DNA of 64,000 nucleotides from Rhizobium sp. Root482 (lineage in GTDB: Bacteria; Pseudomonadota; Alphaproteobacteria; Rhizobiales; Rhizobiaceae): positions 175,536-239,535 of the forward strand of contig NZ_LMFA01000026.1 of assembly GCF_001426565.1 (NCBI RefSeq). Reading direction: 5' to 3'. Position 1 is the stretch's first letter; the number at the start of each line of letters is the position of its first letter. Both the position numbers and the translations under genes were made by a program. The notes beneath the pieces are model-generated. The model worked only from the letters and a program-made list of their open reading frames with translations, was not told where the DNA came from and searched no databases. Below are positions 15,294 to 23,784 of this stretch, piece by piece.

Positions 15294-15344
15294 CCCTTCT
15301 CCCCGTCCAACGGGGAGAAGGTGCCCGATAGGGCGGATGAGGGG
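15294..15344. repeat. CTTCTCCCC hairpin repeat, copy 4
   Basis: The hairpin CCCTTCTCCCCG / CGGGGAGAAGG (loop TCCAA) is followed by TGCCCGATAGGGCGGATGAGGGG. The orientation is opposite to copy 3, so copies 3 and 4 form an inverted pair between two convergent transcription units. Confidence 0.85.
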
Positions 15345-15391
15345 CAGCACTCCGTTCGTCTAAAGCAGTTTAACGGAAGCCCCCACCTCCC

Positions 15392-15967
15392 TCAGTTCCC
15401 CGCATCCTCGGCAGCCTCGGTGAGAAGCCCCGACACATAGGGCGCGAACGAGCGCCAGCATTCGACGCGGAAGGCATCTTCCGCCGTGCGCAAAAGCACG
15501 ATCTCGGCCTTGGCGAGCACGGTGCGCGAGCAGGCGCCGACCGGGAAGGCGGTGAGCGACAGGTCCTGCGGGCAGCCGCCGTTGATGGCGGCAGCGGCGC
15601 TGCGGCCCTTGACGAGGATGGCGGTGTTGCGATGGGATATATCGGTCGCCGAATGCAGGGCGCCGCTTGCGGAAACCGCCGCCATCAGGTCGGCCTCGTT
15701 TTCGTCGATCACCAGCCATTCGTCCGGCCCCAGCCAGAGCGCATGGCGGCCGTCTGCAAAAGCCGAAGTCTTCGGCTGGACGGGAAGCGAGAGTCCAAGG
15801 GCACCGGAGAGCGCCTGAACGGCATCCGGTCCGGCGCGCAGGGAAAGGCGGGTCGCGGGCACGGCCGCGGACAAGACCGCTGCCGCCGAACCGCCGTGGA
15901 AGCCGGCAAGCGGCAGGGTACGGGTTGCCGGAACAATGCCGGTCGCATCTGCTCCAAGATCAGCCAT
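15392..15967 (-). CDS. soxG: sarcosine oxidase gamma subunit
   Basis: This 191-residue protein is the gamma subunit of heterotetrameric sarcosine oxidase, related to the tetrahydrofolate-binding T-protein fold. The recognisable core is GPDEWLVIDEN, ALHSATDISHRNTAILVKG and the C-terminal FRVECWRSFAPYVSGLL. The ATG at 15967 was chosen over one 24 bases further out because AAGGAGG sits 7 bases upstream and the start then overlaps the soxA stop by eight bases. It is the last gene of soxBDAG. Confidence 0.92.
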   Translation of the reverse strand: MADLGADATGIVPATRTLPLAGFHGGSAAAVLSAAVPATRLSLRAGPDAVQALSGALGLSLPVQPKTSAFADGRHALWLGPDEWLVIDENEADLMAAVSASGALHSATDISHRNTAILVKGRSAAAAINGGCPQDLSLTAFPVGACSRTVLAKAEIVLLRTAEDAFRVECWRSFAPYVSGLLTEAAEDAGN

Positions 15968-18953
15968 GGATACGGCCTCCTTCCTTGTCAAAGAACACCA
16001 TCTCGCTCACCTCGACGGCGATCGTGGCGTCGGGCATCGGCACATAAAGCGTTTCGCCGAGCCGCGCCTTGCCGCCGGCCACCAGCGCCAGCGCAATCGA
16101 GCGGCCACAATTTTCCGACCAGTAGGACGAAGTGACATGGCCGATCATCGTCATCGGCACGGCCTGGTTGGGATCGGCGACGACCTGCGCGCCCTCCTCC
16201 AGAACGACCTTCGGGTCCTTGGTAAGCAGCCCGACGAGTTGCTTGCGTCCGTCGGCCACCAGATCGGAACGCTTGAGGCCGCGAATGCCGACGAAATCCG
16301 GCTTCTTCTTGCCGACCGCCCAGCTCAGCGAGGCATCGTCCGGCGTCACCGTGCCGTCGGTATCCTGGCCGACGATGATATAGCCTTTCTCGGCGCGCAG
16401 GATGTGCATGGCCTCGGTCCCATAGGCGCAGGCCCCGACTTTTTCGCCTTCCGCGCTGATCGCCGCCCAGACGGCGGGGCCGAAATCGGCGGGCACATTG
16501 ACCTCGAAGCCGGTTTCGCCGGTGAAGGACATGCGGAACAGCCTAGTCGGCACGCCGCAGATCCTGCCTTCGCGCACGCTCATATGCGGGAAGGCCTCGC
16601 TCGAAAGGTCGATGCCCTCCACCAGCGGCGCGATGATCTCGCGCGCCTTCGGACCCTGCACGGCAATGACAGCCCATTGCTCGGTGGCCGATGTCAGCCA
16701 GACCTTCAGATGCGGAAACTCGGTCTGCAGATAGTCTTCCATATGGTTCATGACGCGGGCAGCACCGCCGGTCGTCGTCGTCACATGGAAACGGTCTTCT
16801 GCCATGCGCCCGACGACGCCGTCGTCATAGACGAAACCATCCTCGCGCAGCATGATGCCGTAGCGGCAGCGGCCGGGCTTCAGCGTGTCCCAGCTGTTGG
16901 TATAGATGAGATTGAGGAACTGGGCCGCATCCGGGCCGACAACCTCGATCTTGCCGAGCGTCGAGGCATCGAAAATACCGGCGGTTTCGCGCACGGTCCG
17001 GCATTCGCGGTTGACCGCCTGGTGCATGTCCTCGCCGGCGCGCGGATAATACCAGGCGCGCTTCCACTGGCCGACATCCTCGAACACGGCGCCTTCCGCT
17101 TCCTCGAGCGCGTGCATCGGCGTCTTGCGGGTGGGGTCGAACAGATCGCCGCGCGAATGGTTGATCAGCGTACCGAAGCTGACCGGCGTATAGGGCGCGC
17201 GGAAGGTGGTGAGGCCGACCTTGGGGATTTCCCGGCCGAGCGTCTCTGCGGCGATGGCCAGACCATGGATGTTGGAAAGCTTGCCCTGGTCGGTCGCCAT
17301 GCCATTGGTGGTGAAGCGCTTGATATGCTCGATCGAGTGCATGCCCTCGCGCACCGCCAGGCGGATGTCCTTGGCACAGACATCGTTCTGGAAATCGATG
17401 AAGGCCTTCACCGTCGTATCGGGGCCTGCCCCTTCGGCGCTACCTGCCATGCCGCCGGTCCAGGCAAAGGCGTTGCTGCCCTGAAGCTCCAGTTTCTCAG
17501 GTGCGGAAAAGCCGGTGGCATTGGCCATCAGCTCGCCGGCGGCAAGCGCCTCCTCGATCGTCGCCTGCAGGTCGTTGGTGCCGTTGCAGGCGCCGACCGA
17601 CAGGCAATCCTGCGCATAGGTGCCGGGCAGGAAGCGCTGCGTGTCGAAATCATAGGCGACCTTGCCGCGCGACTGCGAGAACATGTGCACCGACGGCGTC
17701 CAGCCGGCCGACATCAACAGCGCATCGATGGGGATCTTGCGGGCCGAGCCGCCGCCATTGCGGGCGACCGACATGGACGCGACCCTGAGCTTGCCCGAAG
17801 TATCGACGACCCCGTGGCCGGCAAGAACCTCGATGCCCAGCGCCCGCGCCTCGGCAAGAACCTCCTCGCTCGGCTGCTCGCGGCTGTCGACGATGGCGGC
17901 GATAGTGACGCCGGCGCGCTTCAGGTCGAAGGCGGCCTCATAGGCCGAATCATTCGCCGTATAGACGCCGACCCGCCTGCCGACAGCGACGCCGAAATGA
18001 TTGAGGAAGGTGCGTGCGGCAGAGGCCAGCATGATGCCCGGACGATCATTATTGGCAAAGACCATATGCCGCTCGATGGCGCCGGTGGCGATGACCACCC
18101 GCTTGGCGCGGACCTGCCAGAGCCGCTCGCGCGGCAGCCGCCGGTCGGGTCTCGCCAAGTGCTCGGTGACTCGCTCGGACAGGCCGACGAAGTTCTGCGC
18201 GTAATAGCCGAAGGCGGTGGTACGCGTGAGCACGGTGACATTGTCCATCCGTGCGAGACGGGCAGCCGTGGCCTGCGCCCAGGCGAAGCCGTCCTCGCCA
18301 TCCACGGTGACGCTCGTGTCGAAATGCAGCGCGCCGCCGACTTCCGGCTGCTCGTCGCAGAGGATGACGCGCGCGCCGGTCTTGGCTGCTGCGAGTGCTG
18401 CCGAAAGTCCGGCAATGCCAGCGCCGATCACCAGCACGTCGCAATGGGCGTAGCGGTTGGCGTAGTGGTCGGTATCACCTTCGGTCGGCGAGACGCCAAG
18501 GCCGGCGGCGGCGCGGATGCGCGGCTCGTAGACATGCTTCCAGGCCTGCTTCGGCCACATGAAGGTCTTGTAGTAGAAGCCGGCGGCGAAGAACGGCGCA
18601 AGCAGATTGTTGACCGCCCCGACATCGAAGGAAAGCGACGGCCAGCGGTTCTGGGAGACGATCTTCGCGCCGTCGAATACTTCCTGCACGGTGGCGCGCA
18701 CATTCGGCTGCTGGCGGGCGACATCGCGCTCGACGCCGATCAACGCGTTCGGCTCCTCGGCACCGGCCGAGACGATGCCGCGCGGGCGGTGATATTTGAA
18801 CGAACGGCCGACGAGGTGGACGCCGTTGGCGAGAAGCGCCGAGGCCACCGTATCGCCTTCAAGCGCTAGATAGCTCCTGCCGTCGAAGACAAAACGCGCG
18901 GTCTTTGCAGGGGTAAGACGGCCTGCACCGGAAATACGATTGGCGCCGCTCAT
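15960..18953 (-). CDS. soxA: sarcosine oxidase alpha subunit
   Basis: The 997-residue alpha subunit binds NAD+ and tetrahydrofolate and works with SoxB to demethylate sarcosine to glycine, giving H2O2 and 5,10-methylene-tetrahydrofolate. In order it shows an N-terminal 2Fe-2S-ferredoxin-like domain (RLTPAKTARFVFDGRSYLAL), a Rossmann dinucleotide motif VIGAGIAGLSAALAAA near residue 175, an FAD/NAD region, and a C-terminal GCV-T domain from about residue 600 (MHALEEAEGAVFEDVGQWKR). Length is typical. It overlaps soxD by four bases. A long open frame on the opposite strand is a codon-bias artefact. Confidence 0.95.
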   Translation of the reverse strand: MSGANRISGAGRLTPAKTARFVFDGRSYLALEGDTVASALLANGVHLVGRSFKYHRPRGIVSAGAEEPNALIGVERDVARQQPNVRATVQEVFDGAKIVSQNRWPSLSFDVGAVNNLLAPFFAAGFYYKTFMWPKQAWKHVYEPRIRAAAGLGVSPTEGDTDHYANRYAHCDVLVIGAGIAGLSAALAAAKTGARVILCDEQPEVGGALHFDTSVTVDGEDGFAWAQATAARLARMDNVTVLTRTTAFGYYAQNFVGLSERVTEHLARPDRRLPRERLWQVRAKRVVIATGAIERHMVFANNDRPGIMLASAARTFLNHFGVAVGRRVGVYTANDSAYEAAFDLKRAGVTIAAIVDSREQPSEEVLAEARALGIEVLAGHGVVDTSGKLRVASMSVARNGGGSARKIPIDALLMSAGWTPSVHMFSQSRGKVAYDFDTQRFLPGTYAQDCLSVGACNGTNDLQATIEEALAAGELMANATGFSAPEKLELQGSNAFAWTGGMAGSAEGAGPDTTVKAFIDFQNDVCAKDIRLAVREGMHSIEHIKRFTTNGMATDQGKLSNIHGLAIAAETLGREIPKVGLTTFRAPYTPVSFGTLINHSRGDLFDPTRKTPMHALEEAEGAVFEDVGQWKRAWYYPRAGEDMHQAVNRECRTVRETAGIFDASTLGKIEVVGPDAAQFLNLIYTNSWDTLKPGRCRYGIMLREDGFVYDDGVVGRMAEDRFHVTTTTGGAARVMNHMEDYLQTEFPHLKVWLTSATEQWAVIAVQGPKAREIIAPLVEGIDLSSEAFPHMSVREGRICGVPTRLFRMSFTGETGFEVNVPADFGPAVWAAISAEGEKVGACAYGTEAMHILRAEKGYIIVGQDTDGTVTPDDASLSWAVGKKKPDFVGIRGLKRSDLVADGRKQLVGLLTKDPKVVLEEGAQVVADPNQAVPMTMIGHVTSSYWSENCGRSIALALVAGGKARLGETLYVPMPDATIAVEVSEMVFFDKEGGRIHG

Positions 18954-19294
18954 TTCGCGTTCGACTCCGTGGCTTCATAGGTTTCGACGGTGGCTTCCGT
19001 TGCCGGGCGCAGCGTGCTGACATCCGGTCTCGGCAGGCCGGCCTTGTAGGTGGTCAGGAACTTGTCGCTGACGGTGTCGCGGGCGGCATTGAAGAAACGG
19101 CCGCAACCGTTCAGGTGGCGCCAGCGCTCGAAGGTCAGGCCCTTGATATTGTCGCGCAAAAAGAAGAAGGCCTCGAAATCCTCGTCGGACATCTCGGTCA
19201 TGTTCGTCGGCCTGGCAATATGGGCGTCGCCGGCCTGGCGGAATTCGAGCTCGGACCGCTCTTCCTCGCAATAGGGGCAATAGATCAGAAGCAT
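18950..19294 (-). CDS. soxD: sarcosine oxidase delta subunit
   Basis: SoxD is the small zinc-binding subunit. The 114-residue protein starts with LLIYCPYCEEER, whose two cysteines, with a later HLNGCGRFF His and Cys, fit the known zinc site of the delta subunit. Slightly longer than the usual 85-100 residues because of a Thr/Glu-rich tail. A good AAGGGG ribosome site lies upstream, and the gene sits 12 bases after soxB and overlaps soxA by four bases. Confidence 0.94.
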   Translation of the reverse strand: MLLIYCPYCEEERSELEFRQAGDAHIARPTNMTEMSDEDFEAFFFLRDNIKGLTFERWRHLNGCGRFFNAARDTVSDKFLTTYKAGLPRPDVSTLRPATEATVETYEATESNAK

Positions 19295-19306
19295 TTTTTG
19301 TTCCCC

Positions 19307-20560
19307 TTAATGCGCCACGGCGGCGGCGGCCGCTTCGTCGATCAGGCGGCCCGAACGGAAGCGTTCCAGCGTGAACGGCGCGTTGATTTTGTGCGGCGCG
19401 TCGTTGGCGATGGTGTGGGCAAAGACGTTGGCCGAGCCGGGCGTTGCCTTGAAACCGCCGGTGCCCCAGCCGCAATTGACGTAGAGGCCCTGAACGGGAG
19501 TCTTGGCGAGGATCGGCGAGCGATCCGGCGTCACATCGACGATACCGCCCCAGGAGCGCATCATCTTCATCCGCCGGAAGATCGGGAAGAGCTCGCAGAT
19601 CGCATCCAGGGTATGGGTGATGATCTGCAGACCGCCTGTCTGGGAATAGGAGGAATACTGGTCAGTGCCGGCGCCGATGACAAGCTCGCCCTTGTCGGAC
19701 TGCGAGATATAGGCATGCACGGTGTTGGACATGACGACGCAGGGGAAGATCGGCTTGACCGGTTCCGACACCAGCGCCTGCAGCGGATAGCTCACCAGCG
19801 GCATGCGCACGCCGGCCATTTCCATCAGCACCGATGTATGGCCGGCGGCAACGACGCCGACCTTTTTGGCATTGATCGCGCCGCGATTGGTATCGACCCC
19901 GGCAACGGAACCATCGGGATTGCGCCGGATACCGGTGACTTCGCAGTTCTGAATGATATGCACGCCGCGATCGGCGGCGGCGCGGGCATAGCCCCAGGCG
20001 ACAGCGTCGTGGCGGGCGGTGCCGCCCCGACGCTGCAGGGCGGCGCCGTTGATCGGGTAGCGGGCCGAGCGCGAAATATCGAGCGGCGGGCAGAATTCCT
20101 GCGCCTGCTCCGGCGTCAGCCATTCATTGTCGATGCCGTTCAGCCGGTTGGCATGGATATGGCGCTTGAACACCTGTTGGTCATGAACATTGTGCGACAG
20201 CATCATCACGCCGCGCGCCGAATACATGACATTATAGTTGAGATCCTGGCTCAGCCCATCCCACAGCTTCAGCGAATGGTCGTAAATCCCCGCGCTCTCG
20301 TCATAGAGATAGTTGGAGCGGATGATGGTGGTGTTGCGGCCGGTATTACCACCGCCGAGCCAGCCCTTTTCCAGCACGGCGATATTGGTGATGCCGTGCT
20401 CCTTGGCGAGATAATAGGCGGTGCCCAGCCCATGGCCGCCGGCGCCGATGATGATGACATCATAGTCCTTGCGCGGCTCGGGCGAGGTCCATTGCGCCTC
20501 CCAACCCCTGTGGCCACGCATCGCTTCTCGAGCGACAGCAAAAACCGAATATTTGCGCAT
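19307..20560 (-). CDS. soxB: sarcosine oxidase beta subunit
   Basis: SoxB is the 417-residue catalytic subunit that oxidises sarcosine using FAD, with a second flavin (FMN) bound covalently to a histidine at the subunit interface. The FAD motif [17 protein letters not shown] is near residue 36, followed by [20 protein letters not shown] histidine in [15 protein letters not shown] is in the right region for the flavin link. First gene of the soxBDAG operon, with GAAGGCGG just before the ATG. It is divergent from rpsU across 415 bases. No folD, purU or glyA gene, which often accompany sox genes, is present next to it. Confidence 0.95.
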   Translation of the reverse strand: MRKYSVFAVAREAMRGHRGWEAQWTSPEPRKDYDVIIIGAGGHGLGTAYYLAKEHGITNIAVLEKGWLGGGNTGRNTTIIRSNYLYDESAGIYDHSLKLWDGLSQDLNYNVMYSARGVMMLSHNVHDQQVFKRHIHANRLNGIDNEWLTPEQAQEFCPPLDISRSARYPINGAALQRRGGTARHDAVAWGYARAAADRGVHIIQNCEVTGIRRNPDGSVAGVDTNRGAINAKKVGVVAAGHTSVLMEMAGVRMPLVSYPLQALVSEPVKPIFPCVVMSNTVHAYISQSDKGELVIGAGTDQYSSYSQTGGLQIITHTLDAICELFPIFRRMKMMRSWGGIVDVTPDRSPILAKTPVQGLYVNCGWGTGGFKATPGSANVFAHTIANDAPHKINAPFTLERFRSGRLIDEAAAAAVAH

Positions 20561-20975
20561 CCGCCTTCATTCTCCGTGGATCCTGCCAAAAGGCCGGTGA
20601 ATTTCGTTCCCGCCGTTAGAAATCGCAAATCCCGGCTTTCCGCAACGTTTCTTTTGCGACGCGCAAGGGCGCTGTTCGCTCGGCTTGCGACATGACCCAC
20701 TTGGCCTTGCCGCGAACTGCCCTTGCGGGAAGTTGTAGAACGGCATAGAGAAGGAACACGCCCGTCCATGCATGAGAGCCACCCATGCGATCAGGGCAGG
20801 AAACAGGAAAACCCGGCAATTTTCAGTCGTCGCTCTCAACTCGCGACTGGACTTTCGACACGCAATCTGGTATCCGCACCTCCAATCGTAAAGCCTACGG
20901 GCTCCGCGAACCTGATTTTTTTGCCTCGTGACCAACTTCCGAGGCGTACCACTCTAACGAAGGAACGGGATTCAC
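20561..20975. other. 415-base divergent promoter region between soxB and rpsU
   Basis: This stretch must hold the promoters of both units. I see no coding sequence with a good start, no clear palindrome, and no repeat of the two families found elsewhere. It is AT-richer than the surrounding genes near 20880-20960, which suits the rpsU promoter, but no convincing -35/-10 pair was identified. Confidence 0.5.
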
Positions 20976-21221
20976 GTGCAGGTACTAGTCCGCGACAACA
21001 ACGTCGATCAAGCGCTTCGCGCACTCAAGAAGAAGATGCAGCGCGAAGGCATTTTCCGCGAAATGAAGATGCGTGATTACTACGAAAAGCCGTCCCAGAA
21101 GCGCGCCCGCGAAAAGGCCGAAGCCGTTCGCCGCGTTCGCAAGCTGGCCCGCAAGCGCGCACAGCGCGAAGCTGGCATCGTCACCGGCGGCGGTCGCCCT
21201 GCTGCGGCTCCGGCACGCTGA
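20976..21221 (+). CDS. rpsU: 30S ribosomal protein S21
   Basis: The 81-residue, strongly basic protein matches RpsU over its whole length: [20 protein letters not shown] at the start and the Arg/Lys-rich helix ending in a Gly/Ala/Pro tail typical of alphaproteobacteria. It binds the small ribosomal subunit and helps initiation. The start codon is GTG with GGAACGGGA upstream. It stands alone, not in the rpsU-dnaG-rpoD arrangement of gammaproteobacteria, and is followed by a strong terminator. Confidence 0.96.
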   Translation: MQVLVRDNNVDQALRALKKKMQREGIFREMKMRDYYEKPSQKRAREKAEAVRRVRKLARKRAQREAGIVTGGGRPAAAPAR

Positions 21222-21254
21222 ACCGCGCTTCTGACGCCTCAGGCAAGACATCGG

Positions 21255-21290
21255 GCGGGGACGACATGGTCGTCACCGCTTTTTCTGTTT
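21255..21290 (+). terminator. Rho-independent terminator of rpsU
   Basis: The hairpin has GCGG-G-GACGAC (21255-21265), loop ATG, and GTCGTC-A-CCGC (21269-21279): ten base pairs with one G-A mismatch. It is followed at once by TTTTTCTGTTT and lies about 35 bases after the rpsU stop. Confidence 0.85.
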
Positions 21291-21520
21291 GAACGCGATG
21301 CCGAAGATATCGACGTTCATGGCATGGCGGCCGATATCCACCCCATGCGACCGGCGCGCCCGTGTGGACGGCCCGCATGCCGTGTTATATTTGTCCAGGG
21401 AGCGCAGCGCCTTTTGGCATGATTGCCTTGCTCCTCGACCTGAAACTGCGCATGTTCGTCCGATCTGCCGCTTACGGTCGGCACGTGCGCCCGAAGCTTC
21501 GCTTAATTGAGGAATCAATC

Positions 21521-22408
21521 TTGACATCGACTGCCAGGACTGCGGATTTTTCCGATCACACCGGCCGGACGGCCGGACGTTCCAATCGGCGCTTCTTCGC
21601 CTTTGCCTGTCTGTCGGCCGCAGCGGTGCTGACACTGTCGGGCTGCACGACCGGCGACACGACGAGCGACATGATGCGCGTCGAGCGGGCGCAGGGGTCG
21701 GATGAGAACATCGCCTCGCTTTCGGGCGTCATCGCCGCCAATCCGGGAGATCCGGAAGGCTATAATGTCCGTGGCTCCGCCTATGGCCGGGCCGGAGAGT
21801 TCCGCCGGGCGCTTGCCGATTTCAACAAGGCGATCGAACTCAATCCGCGCTTCTACCAGGCCTATGCCAACCGGGCGCTGGTCGAGCGCAACATGGGCGA
21901 CCAGGCGGCGGCGCAGAACGATTACAATGCGGCGCTGCAGCTCAATCCGCGCTACGATGTCGCCTTCATCGGCCGCGGCAATCTCTACCGGCAGGCCGGT
22001 CAGCTCGACCAGGCCTTCAACGACTTCAACAAGGCGATCGAACTCGACACGACCGACCCGCGCGCCTACCACAATCGCGGCCTGATCTATCAGGCCCGCA
22101 AGCAGCATGCCCAGGCGATCGAGGATTTCTCCACCGCCATCTCGCTGTCGCCGAGCTCGCCCGAGCCCTATAACGGCCGCGGCATCTCCTATGTCGCCAT
22201 GAACGACGACGACAATGCCTTTGCGGATTTCAACACGGCGATCAACCTCAACGGCAAGATCGCCGAATCCTGGGCCAACCAGGCGCTGGTCTATGAACGC
22301 CGCGGCGACAAGGCAAAGGCCGCGAAATCCTATTCGCACGCACTTTCGCTCGATACCAAATACGAGCCGGCACGGGCGGGACTGGCAAGGGTCAAGGCCG
22401 GGGTCTGA
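21521..22408 (+). CDS. TPR-repeat lipoprotein
   Basis: The 295-residue protein has a positively charged N-terminus, a hydrophobic stretch and the lipobox LSGC, so it is probably lipid-anchored. From about residue 60 to the end it is built of tetratricopeptide repeats (about six), each with the G-x-A/F-x-x-A-x-x-D-F-x-x-A-I-x-L pattern, for example YGRAGEFRRALADFNKAIEL. These scaffold protein contacts; the partner is unknown. A TTG start is chosen because GAGGA lies seven bases upstream and no in-frame ATG with a ribosome site fits; longer versions would bury the signal peptide. It resembles NlpI-like proteins in layout. Confidence 0.85.
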   Translation: MTSTARTADFSDHTGRTAGRSNRRFFAFACLSAAAVLTLSGCTTGDTTSDMMRVERAQGSDENIASLSGVIAANPGDPEGYNVRGSAYGRAGEFRRALADFNKAIELNPRFYQAYANRALVERNMGDQAAAQNDYNAALQLNPRYDVAFIGRGNLYRQAGQLDQAFNDFNKAIELDTTDPRAYHNRGLIYQARKQHAQAIEDFSTAISLSPSSPEPYNGRGISYVAMNDDDNAFADFNTAINLNGKIAESWANQALVYERRGDKAKAAKSYSHALSLDTKYEPARAGLARVKAGV

Positions 22409-22429
22409 CGAGAAAAGGCGCCGCGCCGG

Positions 22430-23635
22430 TCATGCGACCGCAGCGGCGGGCAGCAGACGCTCGACGGAGGTGCGATTACGTCCCTCCCGTTTGGCCTCGT
22501 AAAGCAATTGGTCCGCCCGATCGAGAGCGGACCAGGCTGTTTCCTGCGGCAGCAGCAAGGAACCTCCGATACTGATCGTCACGAAGGCGCAGATATCGGA
22601 AGTGGCATGATCGATACGGAGCTCCCTCGCCTCGGCGCAAAGCTCATCCGCACGGTCCTTCAGCGACGCGGCCCCGCAATCGTAGAGGACAAGCGCGAAC
22701 TCTTCTCCCCCCATCCGGCAGGCCATGTCGAGCGGGTGGCGTGCAAAGGCGTCCAGACACGCCGCCAAACGCTGCAATGCCAGGTCGCCGGCCTGATGCC
22801 CGTAGCGATCGTTATAACGCTTGAAAAAATCGACATCGAGCAACAGCAAGCCGATCGACACGTTTTCCCGCCGGGCTTGCTGACGGATCATCTCGAGTTG
22901 CTCGTCAAAACCACGCCGATTGGCAAGCCCTGTCAGCGGATCGCGCGACGCCTGCTCCTTGAGAACGCCACGCAACAGGAATTGCTCCCGGTGCGCACGC
23001 TCCCGGAGATAACCGCCGACTGCCGAGAAGATCAATGTCAGAAGCAGCATGGCGTTGAATTGCTGTCCATGCAGTTCCATCGGCAGCAGCCAGTATCGCA
23101 ATGCGAAGGTCATGGCCACAACGCCGGCTGCCAGCACGATGCTGTGACGAAAGCGGAGCCCCAGCGGCGAGAAGGCTCCCATGACAAACAGAAGCTGGGC
23201 GAACTCGGCATGGCCGAGATGGTTGCGCTTGTAAAGGCAGACCGACACGGCCCCACACACCGCAAGCGTCAGCACCGCAGCTACCGACAAAGGCGCCACC
23301 CGCGACGCCCCTTGCCGTCGATGGCAAATATACAGGCAGCCAAGCAGAACGAGGACTGTCACCAACCGGCTTGCCGGAATACCCCACATATCGGCGGTAA
23401 GATCGGGAAAACGCTCCACCAGCGGCAGTCGCACGAAATCGGAGATCCCGAACAGAATGATGAAGGCCAGGGAGAAAACCCCACTAACCATTGCGGGCCG
23501 GCGCTCATCCCGGTCGACCTGCAACGCGTATTCGCGCTCCATCTCGCCGTGGAACCGCAACCACCCGATCCCCGCATCAAGCTGCCGGGCGTAGCACCCG
23601 ATCCGGGAGCAACCGAATTGCGAAGATGAATTCAT
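22430..23635 (-). CDS. membrane diguanylate cyclase (GGDEF)
   Basis: The 401-residue protein has about five or six hydrophobic segments between residues 55 and 215, then a GGDEF domain from about residue 230 (DPLTGLANRRGFDE) with active-site RMGGEEF, so it should make cyclic di-GMP at the inner membrane. The product-inhibition site is unusual: the expected R-x-x-D reads RHPLD, one residue too long. The ATG at 23635 (MNSSSQFG) was preferred over one nine codons upstream because AGAGGAT precedes it. It converges on the TPR gene with a 21-base gap. Confidence 0.9.
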   Translation of the reverse strand: MNSSSQFGCSRIGCYARQLDAGIGWLRFHGEMEREYALQVDRDERRPAMVSGVFSLAFIILFGISDFVRLPLVERFPDLTADMWGIPASRLVTVLVLLGCLYICHRRQGASRVAPLSVAAVLTLAVCGAVSVCLYKRNHLGHAEFAQLLFVMGAFSPLGLRFRHSIVLAAGVVAMTFALRYWLLPMELHGQQFNAMLLLTLIFSAVGGYLRERAHREQFLLRGVLKEQASRDPLTGLANRRGFDEQLEMIRQQARRENVSIGLLLLDVDFFKRYNDRYGHQAGDLALQRLAACLDAFARHPLDMACRMGGEEFALVLYDCGAASLKDRADELCAEARELRIDHATSDICAFVTISIGGSLLLPQETAWSALDRADQLLYEAKREGRNRTSVERLLPAAAVA

Positions 23636-23751
23636 GATCCTCTTTCGTAACACCGGCGCCAACCATTGCGGTTGGCAATCAATGATTATGCGAGGACAGT
23701 TGAATTTCGATTAAACCATCGTACGGGAAGGAAAATCGGAGACGAAATCAG

Positions 23752-23781
23752 TGTAATGCCGCTCGAATGAGCGGCATTACA
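23752..23781 (-). terminator. perfect hairpin after pntB
   Basis: A 13-base-pair perfect stem, TGTAATGCCGCTC (23752-23764) and GAGCGGCATTACA (23769-23781), with a four-base loop, lies three bases after the pntB stop. The run of T after it is weak, but position and stability indicate the 3' end of the pnt operon. Confidence 0.7.
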
Positions 23782-23784
23782 GGT

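Noticed and set aside
15936-18869. 977-codon open frame on the plus strand opposite soxA
   Set aside because: It mirrors the high-GC third-position bias of soxA, is full of low-complexity Gly/Ala/Asp/His runs and matches no family.
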